DNA of 64,000 nucleotides, taken from CAZZDK01 sp964652235. Its GTDB lineage: Bacteria > Pseudomonadota > Alphaproteobacteria > UBA9219. The translations under genes and the position numbers were made by a program. The stretch is from contig CAZZDK010000002.1 of the NCBI GenBank assembly GCA_964652235.1, forward strand, positions 1 to 64,000, read 5' to 3'. Shown here piece after piece: positions 25,662-33,221 of this stretch. Under the pieces are notes generated by a model. The model had not been told where the DNA came from. It searched no databases and saw only the letters and a list, made by a program, of their open reading frames with translations. Within the stretch, counting starts at the first letter, position 1; every line of letters starts with the position of its first letter.

Positions 25662-26489
25662 ATGAAAAAAAACGCCTTTAACGCCCCGCCCACTTCCCAG
25701 CCTTTCGCTGAAACTTTCCAGCACCTGATGGACAGAGGCTGGGCCTCGGACATCGCTCTTAAGATCGTCGATGAAACGGACGAAGGCCTTTTGGATGAGC
25801 TTTTTCTGAGCGTGCGCGATCTCGCGAAGAATAAAGACCCCAAAGTCCCCCTCCTGCTCGAAGCCGCTCTTCCCTTTGCTAACGATCCGCGCACGGACGA
25901 ACTTTTTGTCAGAATCGTCCGGCTTTTCGACGTCGCCGCGCAGGAAAGCGACGACCTGGCGCCCTTCGCTCTGCCCGTCGTCCGAAAAGCGCTCGCCCAT
26001 GAAGATTCGAAAGTCCGAATGGAGGGTATGGATCTTCTGGGCACTATAAGAGGGGCGAGAACTGTTCCTGATGGGACGATACTCTCCTTTTTGGATCAAA
26101 CTTCGCTGGACCCGGACAATCAGATACGGGAATACACGCAGCACGAGTTGCGATTATTTCTTTCCGCCCCTCAAATCCCGGCGCCGCGTCTTTGCAAAAT
26201 TGCCGAAAACGGCCTTCTGCCTCCGCTTAACGACCGTAATCTCTTTATCAGGTCCTGTTTATGTTCAGCCTTGAAAACTATCAAGGACTGCGTCGGCATA
26301 GACGGCTCGCTTGCGACTCCTTCTTTGCGGGAAAAAACGCAAGCTGTCCTGGACAACTGCACGGCCAAATGTGTAGTCGAGCACGCGAGAAAAACGCTCG
26401 AAGAGATCGACGTTGCGCTCAAGAAACCGTTTTCGCCCGTTTCGCGCCCTCACCCTCCCCTTACTTTGAGAGCGGTGCAGAACGGTTAG
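25662..26489 (+). CDS. Hypothetical protein, HEAT-like helical
   Basis: 275 residues from the ATG at 25662. I do not recognise the family. It is strongly alpha-helical, with repeated amphipathic helix pairs (LPVVRKALAHEDSKVRMEGMDLLG, IREYTQHELRLFLS, LFIRSCLCSALKTI) that look like HEAT/ARM-type repeats, suggesting a protein-binding scaffold. No signal peptide. A longer frame begins at 25500, but its first part overlaps the cimA leader and promoter and looks non-coding. Divergent from cimA. Confidence 0.65.
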   Translation: MKKNAFNAPPTSQPFAETFQHLMDRGWASDIALKIVDETDEGLLDELFLSVRDLAKNKDPKVPLLLEAALPFANDPRTDELFVRIVRLFDVAAQESDDLAPFALPVVRKALAHEDSKVRMEGMDLLGTIRGARTVPDGTILSFLDQTSLDPDNQIREYTQHELRLFLSAPQIPAPRLCKIAENGLLPPLNDRNLFIRSCLCSALKTIKDCVGIDGSLATPSLREKTQAVLDNCTAKCVVEHARKTLEEIDVALKKPFSPVSRPHPPLTLRAVQNG

Positions 26490-26578
26490 GGCCAACGCCC
26501 TGTCCCGGTCAAACTACGAAGGAGCGTAGAGAAAGAGCGAGAATCCGCGTCTCAGGAGATTTTCTTGAAGTTTGAAAA

Positions 26579-26654
<76 letters not shown>

Positions 26655-26845
26655 ACATTTTCATGAACAAACGAGGAATGCTGTCTTAACGGCAAAAAGC
26701 CGACTTTGCAACCCCCGTATAAAAAGGCCGGAAAGGCATACAAAACAGCCTATTAGAAAAGCGGCGCGCCGCGAAAAACGATGCGTCCAGGAGATTCTTG
26801 CACTTTATGCCCCCCTATGGCAAAAGACCCCTCTGCTTGATTTTC

Positions 26846-26920
26846 GCTGCCGTAGCTCAGGGGTAGAGCACGTCCTTGGTAAGGACGGGGTCGGAGGTTC
26901 AATTCCTCTCGGCAGCACCA
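26846..26920 (+). tRNA. tRNA-Thr (GGT), prophage attachment gene
   Basis: 75 bases including encoded CCA. Acceptor arms GCTGCCG and CGGCAGC pair; D arm AGCTCAGGGGTAGAGC; anticodon loop TTGGTAA gives GGT; T arm GGAGGTTCAATTCCTC. The prophage integrase lies 180 bases downstream, so the 3' end of this gene is the likely attL core. The 190 bases between it and tRNA-Lys show no gene. Confidence 0.96.
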
Positions 26921-26980
26921 TTTTTAGGGCGACAGAACAAAGAGTTAGCTCTTCCTATGGGTAGAGCACGTTCGCTAGTA

Positions 26981-27079
26981 TGAGAGCAAACATGAGAGCA
27001 GATTATCTTTTTCGGATAATCTGCTCTTTTGTTTTCAATCAGATATATCCTTAACGGCTACCCGCCGAACGTGAGAGCA
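26981..27079. repeat. Three TGAGAGCA repeats, candidate integrase arm sites
   Basis: The octamer TGAGAGCA occurs in the same orientation at 26981-26988, 26993-27000 and 27072-27079, between the tRNA-Thr end and the integrase gene. Direct repeats here are typical of arm-type binding sites of tyrosine integrases. A piece at 26943-26973 also matches part of tRNA-Thr (GGGTAGAGCACGT). Confidence 0.5.
26995..27030. terminator. Intrinsic terminator after the integrase gene
   Basis: Perfect 13-bp stem (26995-27007 and 27015-27027) with a 7-base loop and a T run on the plus strand. It lies between tRNA-Thr and the integrase stop and could isolate host from prophage transcription in both directions. 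Confidence 0.8.
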
Positions 27080-27099
27080 GTCTATTTTTCTTTGGATTT

Positions 27100-28290
27100 T
27101 TAGTGAACGACCGCAGCCCGCTCGGCGTTGTTCACGCGGGTCAGTTGGCCGTGATAGGCGGCGGTCGCCAGTACATCGACCGCGCCGCGCAGATAGTTGG
27201 GCTGGAGGTGGGCGTAAAGCTCGGTCGTCCTTTGCACAGAATGGCCAAGGAGCCGCGCAATGAGGAAAAGGTCGACACCAGCCAAGGCCATGAGCGTGCC
27301 CGCCGTGTGGCGCAACGTGTGGGGCGTAACGCCCTCTATTCCGGCGCGCTCACATGAGCGGCGGAATCCCGTGCGAATGTTTTTGACGGGCTCGAAGTTA
27401 AAGGCGATCACTTTCTCGCAAGGCGGCACGGTTTCTCCGGCCAGCTCCGACTGTCCTTTTGCGTAGTCTTCCTGCGCTTTCTTTGTTTCCACAAGGTCGC
27501 GGAAAAGATGGTCGCTGATGGGAACGATGGCGCGCCGTTTCTTGGTTTGCTGTCGCCCTTGCGGGTTCAGATAAAGAATTCTGTTCGCAAAATCCACCTG
27601 ATCCCAAGTCAGCTCCATCAGCGCGCCTTTGCGTGCGCCCGTGGTGATGCCCAGCTTGATGAACAGACGGACGTGCGGTTCGGGACAGTTATCGAGCAGT
27701 CGCTCGATCTCTTCCGGCTCAAGATAGCGCATTTTGTGCTGCCCCATGGCAGGCAACGGAATCTTGGGCGCAGCTGTCAACCGCCCGTTCACAATGGCGT
27801 GATTGAGCGAGGCCACAAGAATGACCAGCTCGCGGCGGATCGTCGCTGTGGTGATGGGCCGCGCGTCTTCGACTTCCTTGATGCCGTCCTTGGTCTGATA
27901 AACGCGAGTCTTTCTTGTGCGTTCGCGTTCGTATCGTTTCAGAACCTGTGGCGTGAGGGTCGAGACGGTCGCCTCGCCTCCGAAGAAGCCGATGAAGTTT
28001 TCGACGGTGCGCGCGGCCAGATCGGCGGTGGCGAGTTCGGGGCCGCGTTCCTGCAGATACCAGCGCAAGGCCGTAGCGATAGGGTATTTTTCAGGCTTGG
28101 CGATGGGGCCGTGTTCTTCTTGCTCCGCGTATTCTAAGATGAACTCGCCGAGGATTTTTTCAGCTTCTGTGCGATCATCAGTGCGCGTGCTGCGTCGCCG
28201 GATCCGTCTGGAGCTTTCGAACCAATAGATGTACCAAACTTTTTGATTGGGCTCTTTACCGAGCCACGGGGTTTTTCGCGCTCCTGACAT
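27100..28290 (-). CDS. int: Tyrosine-type integrase
   Basis: 396 residues. Catalyses integration and excision at the tRNA-Thr site. The N-terminal arm- and core-binding part is followed by a catalytic domain with Arg220 (TTGARKGALMELTW), His324-x-x-Arg327 (HTLRHTAGTLM), His350 (LLGHS) and the nucleophile Tyr359 (TTELYAHLQP). K250 in GRQQTKKRR is the likely beta-hairpin lysine. It reads away from the tRNA-proximal end of the prophage, and its start overlaps the upstream helix-turn-helix gene by 157 bases. Confidence 0.95.
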   Translation of the reverse strand: MSGARKTPWLGKEPNQKVWYIYWFESSRRIRRRSTRTDDRTEAEKILGEFILEYAEQEEHGPIAKPEKYPIATALRWYLQERGPELATADLAARTVENFIGFFGGEATVSTLTPQVLKRYERERTRKTRVYQTKDGIKEVEDARPITTATIRRELVILVASLNHAIVNGRLTAAPKIPLPAMGQHKMRYLEPEEIERLLDNCPEPHVRLFIKLGITTGARKGALMELTWDQVDFANRILYLNPQGRQQTKKRRAIVPISDHLFRDLVETKKAQEDYAKGQSELAGETVPPCEKVIAFNFEPVKNIRTGFRRSCERAGIEGVTPHTLRHTAGTLMALAGVDLFLIARLLGHSVQRTTELYAHLQPNYLRGAVDVLATAAYHGQLTRVNNAERAAVVH

Positions 28291-28466
28291 GGCGTCAATG
28301 ACCTTTTGAGATAATCTTCCACATCTTCAATGCGGAACCGTACTTGGCTTCCAATTTTTACAAACGCAAGTCTTCTTTGCGTGCGCAGGCGAAGGACGGC
28401 ACTTGGGCTAATCTGTAATCTTTCGGCAACTTGCTCGACCGTGAGAACGAGAGGCCCATGCGTCAT
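28134..28466 (-). CDS. Helix-turn-helix excisionase-like protein
   Basis: 110 residues from the ATG at 28464-28466. The N-terminal half (LTVEQVAERLQISPSAVLRLRTQRRLAFVKIGSQVRFRIEDVEDYL) is a MerR/excisionase-type winged helix that binds one DNA site per monomer; these act as directionality factors or regulators of int. The C-terminal half is basic and Ser-rich, and it overlaps the first 157 bases of the integrase gene in another frame. That overlap is long, so the C-terminal end may be dispensable. Confidence 0.75.
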   Translation of the reverse strand: MTHGPLVLTVEQVAERLQISPSAVLRLRTQRRLAFVKIGSQVRFRIEDVEDYLKRSLTPCQEREKPRGSVKSPIKKFGTSIGSKAPDGSGDAARALMIAQKLKKSSASSS

Positions 28467-28527
28467 CAGCCCCTCGCCCAAACGGTGCGCCACCAGCGCC
28501 AAAGTTGCTTAAAGAAACGGAACCTTC

Positions 28528-28767
28528 TCACGCAGCGCGCCCCGCCTTTTGTTTGGGCTCGGACGGATGCGGCGTTCTGAGGGCTGTGTGGATGAAGAGC
28601 GCGACTTCTTCATCGCTGGTGGAAGGCGCGGCCTCCCTGTAAAGTTCGGCGCCGAGGCAGCCTACGTCAAGGGCATCGATAAAACGGCCTTCGCTTAAAT
28701 AATGGAGCATTTCCCGCAGGCAGCGGTGAGAAAAATCAAGATAGAGATTGGCTGTTATGGATGACAT
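28528..28767 (-). CDS. Hypothetical phage protein
   Basis: 79 residues, no recognised family. Acidic and helical in the middle (LREMLHYLSEGRFIDALDVGCLGAELY), with a disordered basic tail. A repressor-type operator is centred about 65 bases upstream of the start (28824-28840), so it may be controlled by the CI-like protein together with int and the excisionase-like gene. Confidence 0.55.
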   Translation of the reverse strand: MSSITANLYLDFSHRCLREMLHYLSEGRFIDALDVGCLGAELYREAAPSTSDEEVALFIHTALRTPHPSEPKQKAGRAA

Positions 28768-28823
28768 TAAGGGATCTCCGATACGATGTTTGGGGCCAGC
28801 GGCGTGCCAGCCCTTTCCCTCCT

Positions 28824-28840
28824 TGTATCCAAATAGGCAA
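28824..28840. promoter_or_regulatory. CI-type operator, early-left side
   Basis: 17-bp imperfect palindrome GTATCC-AAATA-GGCAAC. It matches the operator form seen in the CI/Cro intergenic region (GTNTCC, 5 bases, GGANAC). A weaker related site with a 6-base spacer lies at 28866-28882. Confidence 0.5.
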
Positions 28841-28880
28841 CATGAGTCAATAAAAAGTGATTGTTGTTTCCAAAATAGGC

Positions 28881-29522
28881 TCAGCCCGCCTTTTTCTTCT
28901 CGGCAGAGGGCTGATGATCACCGTTTTCCCCGTTATCGTCGGGCAGCATGCTCCAGAGGATCTCAAAAATCTGCGCAAGCCCCTCGGAAAGCATATTCGA
29001 GCGGGTCAAAAGGATCTTCTCAGGGGCAACCATCTGGGCGACGGTGGATCCATAGACGATCTGAAGAACGGAAGGATCAAACGGGACTGGAAAGGTCTTG
29101 ATCGGAAACGGGCAGTCTTTCGTTTGGCAGATGCAGCGGGTCGTATAGCCTTTCTCCCTCAACGCTTCGCAAAAAGATTGTGTGTCGAACTGGGGCGAAG
29201 TCGTATTGCCGCACAAAACCAGCAGCTCTTTGCCTTGGTGGTGCTTGGAGATATCGTCCAGCAGGAACTCCTTCGCATGCACGCCCTCCAAAACGAGGTG
29301 ACCCCTTTCCCGCAGCGCAACGCCGCGATCCCCGATGAACTCCAGCTTCTCCGCGAAAAAGGCCATCAAGGCGTTGAGCGTTTTTTGTTGCAGGCTCGCC
29401 GTATTGCCCAGCTCATACTGGCGAATGGAGGTGATGGCCACGCCCGCTTGCTTGGCAAGTTCGTCCTGCGAGATATTGAGCAGGCCGCGTGCGGCGCGAA
29501 GCTGTTCTGGTGAGAGGGTCAT
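28881..29522 (-). CDS. XRE-family regulator with C-terminal sensor-like domain
   Basis: 213 residues. Residues 1-65 form a Cro/CI helix-turn-helix (LRAARGLLNISQDELAKQAGVAITSIRQYEL). From about 75 an alpha/beta domain follows (EFLLDDISKHHQGKELLVLC ... VLQIVYGSTVAQMVAPEKILLTRS ... FEILWSML). It resembles, from memory, the phospholipase-D-like sensor region of some HTH regulators, but without catalytic HKD motifs. It lacks the LexA-type autocleavage domain. A 20-bp inverted repeat just upstream (29551-29570) may be its own operator. Confidence 0.75.
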   Translation of the reverse strand: MTLSPEQLRAARGLLNISQDELAKQAGVAITSIRQYELGNTASLQQKTLNALMAFFAEKLEFIGDRGVALRERGHLVLEGVHAKEFLLDDISKHHQGKELLVLCGNTTSPQFDTQSFCEALREKGYTTRCICQTKDCPFPIKTFPVPFDPSVLQIVYGSTVAQMVAPEKILLTRSNMLSEGLAQIFEILWSMLPDDNGENGDHQPSAEKKKAG

Positions 29523-29550
29523 AGGCGTCCTTTCGTATGAAATATACCGA

Positions 29551-29570
29551 AGTTCAGACTAATTTGAACT
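29551..29570. promoter_or_regulatory. Inverted repeat, probable operator of the XRE-sensor gene
   Basis: AGTTCA, 8 bases, TGAACT: a perfect 6-bp inverted repeat 28 bases upstream of the start of the 28881-29522 gene, between it and the divergent gene at 29672. A second palindrome CGATATATCG is at 29648-29657, close to the other gene start. Confidence 0.45.
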
Positions 29571-29671
29571 AAATGTCAAGTTTTTGATTGAAATTTGACC
29601 CTATTTCAGGCATGATGCGTCCCATGAGTTGCTCTTTTTTGGTAACACGATATATCGGTAAGAGATTTTAG

Positions 29672-29968
29672 ATGAGTAATTTCAAGAAGATGGTTCGTGT
29701 TACCTTCGAGAATGCCGCCGAGGAACAGCAGCTTTATTCTTCAGGGGAATCCTTCCCCATCCCTTGCTGGACTTCCCCTATTGGACGGATAGAAAGCGAA
29801 CTCTTGGAGGCGCTTGTTTTTTATCGCGCCAAAAAAATCGGCTGCGCAAAACTGCATCTGCACACAGCGTTGATCTGCCGCTTCCAGATTGATGAGCTGT
29901 CGGAGCTGCCTACCTACCAGTTTGAAGAGGCGATGCATTATCTGCTCACATATGTAGGATCACATTAG
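29672..29968 (+). CDS. Hypothetical phage protein
   Basis: 98 residues; no family recognised. Mixed alpha/beta composition with a helical C-terminal half (LLEALVFYRAKKIGCAKLHLHTALICRF). It is divergent from the XRE-sensor regulator and convergent with the CI-like gene (6 bases between the stops). The composition and clear start at 29672 support coding. Confidence 0.5.
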   Translation: MSNFKKMVRVTFENAAEEQQLYSSGESFPIPCWTSPIGRIESELLEALVFYRAKKIGCAKLHLHTALICRFQIDELSELPTYQFEEAMHYLLTYVGSH

Positions 29969-29974
29969 CGCGGA

Positions 29975-30361
29975 TCAAAGAACGCAGGCCAGCATATCAT
30001 CGACTTTTTCTTTGATTTGCCCTGTTTTCTCGTCTTCCTGAGCTTTTTGGCAGCGGGCATAGGTTATGGCGATGACCTTGGCGAGGGTTTTTCCGTCGAC
30101 TTTCTCGTGGCGGCATCGCTCAAGCGCATACCCAACGACTTCTTCGAGCAAGACCGAGTCGATCTGAGCATCGAAATCGTCCGTCACAAGCTCGGCGATA
30201 TTGACGCCATAATAATCGGCGAGCTTCTCCAGCCAGATCAGGCTGATGTTGCGGCCACCCGTTTCAAAACGCTGGATCGTGGCGCGCGTGGTTCCCATCG
30301 CTTCGCCGACTTCCTCAAGCGTTTTCTTCTTCATTTCGCGTACGATTCGCAATCTGTTCAT
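29975..30361 (-). CDS. CI-like repressor (XRE family)
   Basis: 128 residues from the ATG at 30359-30361. N-terminal helix-turn-helix (MNRLRIVREMKKKTLEEVGEAMGTTRATIQRFE) followed by a helical C-terminal part without a LexA/CI protease motif, so induction is probably not by RecA-stimulated self-cleavage. A promoter with TACAAT at 30368-30373 and TTGCCT at 30392-30397 puts the transcript start on the A of the ATG, meaning a leaderless mRNA as for lambda cI. An operator overlaps this -10 box, suggesting autoregulation. A longer start at 30397 is open but less likely. Confidence 0.8.
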   Translation of the reverse strand: MNRLRIVREMKKKTLEEVGEAMGTTRATIQRFETGGRNISLIWLEKLADYYGVNIAELVTDDFDAQIDSVLLEEVVGYALERCRHEKVDGKTLAKVIAITYARCQKAQEDEKTGQIKEKVDDMLACVL

Positions 30362-30367
30362 GGAGAC

Positions 30368-30480
30368 ATTGTATCCTTTTTGGATAAATGAAGGCAAGGA
30401 AAATTATTTAGTTTCCTAATAGACAACTTTTCCCTTGATTATTGTTTCCATATAGGATACTTCGTTTCCTATGAAGCTAT
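30368..30480. promoter_or_regulatory. Lysis-lysogeny switch: divergent promoters and three to four operators
   Basis: Operators of form GTNTCC-N5-GGANAC: 30371-30387 (GTATCC TTTTT GGATAA), 30411-30427 (GTTTCC TAATA GACAAC), 30444-30460 (GTTTCC ATATA GGATAC) and a half site at 30464-30469. The first overlaps the repressor promoter. The third overlaps a candidate rightward promoter (TTGATT 30435-30440, GATACT 30456-30461). The layout is that of a lambda-like immunity region. Confidence 0.65.
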
Positions 30481-30683
30481 CCGATTACCTGATCGAGAAA
30501 AAGTTAACGTATGCCGCTTTTGCAAAGCTTTTGGGCATGACCAGCACGGCTGCCGCCATGAATGTGTGCCGTTACGTCAAGGGCACGCGCAAGCCCAGAC
30601 CCGGCGTGGCCAACAAAATGGTCGCCGTCACCAAGGGCCGCGTCACCCTCAAGGACATCTATGGCGAGGACAGCCAGCCATGA
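30471..30683 (+). CDS. Cro-like helix-turn-helix protein
   Basis: 70 residues. MKLSDYLIEKKLTYAAFAKLLG followed by MNVCRYVKGTRKPRPGVANKM and a short VTLKDIY strand match a small XRE/Cro-type DNA-binding protein with YdaS-like features. It is the first rightward gene after the operators, where Cro would be. Its stop overlaps the next start (ATGA). Confidence 0.75.
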   Translation: MKLSDYLIEKKLTYAAFAKLLGMTSTAAAMNVCRYVKGTRKPRPGVANKMVAVTKGRVTLKDIYGEDSQP

Positions 30684-31168
30684 CGCTCTTCATCGGCATC
30701 GATCCCGGCCTGTCCGGCGGCTTGGCCTTTCGCTCCGATGAAGAGATGAGCGTGCTGCCCATGCCTGTTCTGACGATCACGAAGAGCAAGGGCGTTCGTC
30801 GCGTTCTCGATCTGACGGCCCTTGCGAACCTCATCGACGACAAAACGAAAAACCAACCGCGTATTCATGTCTTTATCGAGCGCGTCGCGTCCATGCCCAA
30901 ACAGGGCGTAGCCAGCATGTTTTCTTTCGGGGAAAGCTATGGCGCGATCAAAGGGATCATCGCGGCCAACTTTCTGCCGATGACGCTCATCACGCCGCAG
31001 ACGTGGAAGAGCAAACTCAAAGTCTCCAGCAACAAGGACGATGCCCGCTACCGCGCCAGCCAGCTGATGCCGCGCTTCGCCCATCTCTGGCCGCGCCGCT
31101 CTGATGACGGCCTCGCTGAGGCTGCGCTCATCGCTTTTTACGGACAACATTACGGGGAGGACGCATGA
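30680..31168 (+). CDS. RuvC-like Holliday junction resolvase
   Basis: 162 residues from the ATG at 30680. An RNase H-fold nuclease with the first catalytic Asp in FIGIDPGLSGGLAF, a Glu in VFIERVASMPKQGVASMF, and the last acidic cluster DDGLAEAALIAFYG. This matches phage RuvC-type proteins that resolve recombination or replication junctions before packaging. It starts the early-right operon with ATGA coupling on both sides. Confidence 0.85.
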   Translation: MTLFIGIDPGLSGGLAFRSDEEMSVLPMPVLTITKSKGVRRVLDLTALANLIDDKTKNQPRIHVFIERVASMPKQGVASMFSFGESYGAIKGIIAANFLPMTLITPQTWKSKLKVSSNKDDARYRASQLMPRFAHLWPRRSDDGLAEAALIAFYGQHYGEDA

Positions 31169-31656
31169 TCTTAGCCAATCGGTTGAGGCTTGAAAACCTG
31201 ACGGACAAAACGCCCAGCGACATTGCCGCGTTCAACGTGGAAGAGCTTGCGCTCCTTCTCGAAGAACTGGACGAAGAAAAGTCGCGCCTCAAAGCGTTAG
31301 ACGACAAGCTCTTGCTTGCCCTTGATCTCAAATATGCTGACATCGCGCAGGGTGCGCGGCAACGCGAAGGCAAGGACACGGGCACGGCGCGTTTCGCCGA
31401 TGGCGCGTTCACCATCGTCGCCAATCTTCCCAAGCGGGTGAAGTGGGATCAAACCCGACTTTCTTTGGCCGTCCACACCATCATCCATGATTGGCGCGAA
31501 GACCCGTCCGAATACGTCCAGACGGAATACAAGATTGCCGAAGCCGCCTATAACGCGTGGCCCAAGGCCGTGCGCAGCCTGTTCGAAGCGGCCCGCATGG
31601 TCGACACAGGCAAGCCTTCCTATCGGTTCGAGAGAAAAGATGGGGAGGCACGCTAA
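31165..31656 (+). CDS. Hypothetical phage replication-region protein
   Basis: 163 residues. The N-terminal half is a charged coiled-coil-like helix (VEELALLLEELDEEKSRLKALDDKLLLALDLKYADIAQ). The C-terminal half carries a conserved-looking ...EYKIAEAAYNAWPKAVRSLFEAARM...GKPSYRFE segment. I know this kind of protein next to Sak4-type ATPases in phages but cannot assign an activity. It is coupled to its neighbours by overlapping start and stop codons. Confidence 0.65.
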   Translation: MILANRLRLENLTDKTPSDIAAFNVEELALLLEELDEEKSRLKALDDKLLLALDLKYADIAQGARQREGKDTGTARFADGAFTIVANLPKRVKWDQTRLSLAVHTIIHDWREDPSEYVQTEYKIAEAAYNAWPKAVRSLFEAARMVDTGKPSYRFERKDGEAR

Positions 31657-32492
31657 TGGCTCTTTCCATCGTCACGGCCCAAGAACGTCTGGCCACGGCC
31701 AACCAGAAAACGACCGTCGCCATCTTCGGCCCCTCCGGCTTCGGCAAAACCTATCTGGCGCGGAGCTTGCCGCCGCAAGACACGCTGGTCATCGATCTGG
31801 AAGCGGGCATGAAATCTTTGCAGGATTGGGGCGGCGACAGCATTCCTGTGCGCACCTTTCCCGATGCGCTCGACATCGCCTGCCTGATCGGCGGCATCAA
31901 CCCAGCCGCCGAGGCTAGCGGGTTCTTTTCCGAGGCGCATTACGCGCATGTCTGCCAGAAATACAGCGATCTCGCTACCATTGTCGCGCGCAAGAAGATC
32001 GTGTTTGTCGACTCCATCACGGACATGACGCGCCAAGCGATGGCATGGGCCAAAACGCGCCCCGAATCTTTTTCGGACAAAACAGGCAAACCCGACACGC
32101 GCGGCGCCTACGGTTTGCTGGCCCGTGAAGTCACCGGCCTCCTGAAACACCTGCAACACGCGCCCGGCAAAACGGTGATCCTTGTCGGAATTCTCGAAGC
32201 GACCTTGGACGACATGAAGCGCACGATCTGGATGCCGCAAATGGAAGGCGGCAAAGTGGGCCGCGAACTTCCCGGCATTGTCGATCAGGTCATGACGCTT
32301 TCTCTCTTCGATGAAAGCCCTGATGGCTATCGGCACAATCCCGACAGCGGCCAAACGCGCCGTCTCGTGTGCCACGCCATCAATCCGTGGGGACTTCCCG
32401 CCAAAGACCGCTCCGGCCAGCTCGGCCTGACCGAGGCAGCTGACCTCGGCCAAATTCTCGCCAAACTCAACGCCATTTCCACCCACTCCTAG
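31656..32492 (+). CDS. Sak4-like RecA-fold ATPase
   Basis: 278 residues from the ATG at 31656. A single P-loop domain with Walker A GPSGFGKT (residues 25-32) and Walker B ARKKIVFVDSI. It matches phage Sak4-type annealing ATPases, which help recombination and work with an SSB protein. The next gene is SSB-like and a PD-(D/E)XK nuclease follows, so this is probably a phage recombination set. An upstream extension to 31557 is not needed. Confidence 0.8.
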   Translation: MALSIVTAQERLATANQKTTVAIFGPSGFGKTYLARSLPPQDTLVIDLEAGMKSLQDWGGDSIPVRTFPDALDIACLIGGINPAAEASGFFSEAHYAHVCQKYSDLATIVARKKIVFVDSITDMTRQAMAWAKTRPESFSDKTGKPDTRGAYGLLAREVTGLLKHLQHAPGKTVILVGILEATLDDMKRTIWMPQMEGGKVGRELPGIVDQVMTLSLFDESPDGYRHNPDSGQTRRLVCHAINPWGLPAKDRSGQLGLTEAADLGQILAKLNAISTHS

Positions 32493-32504
32493 AAAGGAAA
32501 CAAA

Positions 32505-33221
32505 ATGAACGCTTCTTTTGATATGAACGAAGTCGAACCGCAACGCGCCTCGGAACTTATTCCCGATGGCACCTTTGCCAAGCTGGTTATGCATGTGCGC
32601 CCCGGCGGCGCAGACGGTTCGTGCCCCGCCGATCAAGGGTTGCTGAAGCCGTCCAACTCCCCTGGGAGCGACGTTCTGTCTCTGGATTGCGAGTTCACGG
32701 TCGCCGAAGGCCCGCATGCGCGGCGCAAATTCCGCCAGAGCTTTACGGTCATGGGCGGCAAGCCCGACGACAAAGGCCAGTCGATGGGCTGGAATATCAG
32801 CAAGCGCATCTTCCGCGCCATGATCGACAGCGCGTGCGGTCTTGATCCGTCCGATATGAGCGACGCGGCCAAGAACAAGCGGCGGCTTGAAGGCCTCTCT
32901 CAACTGAACGGCATCGGCTTTATCGCCAAGATCGGTGTGGAGCCGAGCCGCGACCCCAAGTATCCGGATCGCAACGTGCTGGATCGTCCCATCCTTCCCG
33001 ATGAAAAGGAATGGAAGATGGTCACGGACGGCCAAGACGTGCCGCCGTCTCCCTCGCGCCACCGCGCCGCGCCCGCGCAGGGACAGACGCAAAACGCCCA
33101 ACCCGCATGGTCGCAGGGACAGGCCGCGCCGCCTCCTGCGCCCGCATGGCAACAGCCGACCTCTCAGACTTCCGCGCCAGCACCAGCCAAAGCGGAAGGT
33201 CCGGCATGGCTCAAGGATTAA
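32505..33221 (+). CDS. Phage single-stranded DNA-binding protein-like
   Basis: 238 residues. The N-terminal 160 residues form a beta-rich domain (ELIPDGTFAKLVMHVRPGG, LDCEFTVAEGPHARRKFRQSFTVMG, GIGFIAKIGVEPSRDPKYPDRN) of the DUF669-like type found with phage recombinases. The last 70 residues are a low-complexity Gln/Ala/Pro linker ending in GPAWLKD, like the flexible tail of SSB proteins. Its place behind the Sak4-like ATPase supports the role. Confidence 0.7.
   Translation: MNASFDMNEVEPQRASELIPDGTFAKLVMHVRPGGADGSCPADQGLLKPSNSPGSDVLSLDCEFTVAEGPHARRKFRQSFTVMGGKPDDKGQSMGWNISKRIFRAMIDSACGLDPSDMSDAAKNKRRLEGLSQLNGIGFIAKIGVEPSRDPKYPDRNVLDRPILPDEKEWKMVTDGQDVPPSPSRHRAAPAQGQTQNAQPAWSQGQAAPPPAPAWQQPTSQTSAPAPAKAEGPAWLKD

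Noticed and set aside
26943..26975. Second tRNA gene after tRNA-Thr
   Set aside because: Only the D-arm-like part matches; there is no anticodon arm, T arm or acceptor pairing. Treated as a remnant.
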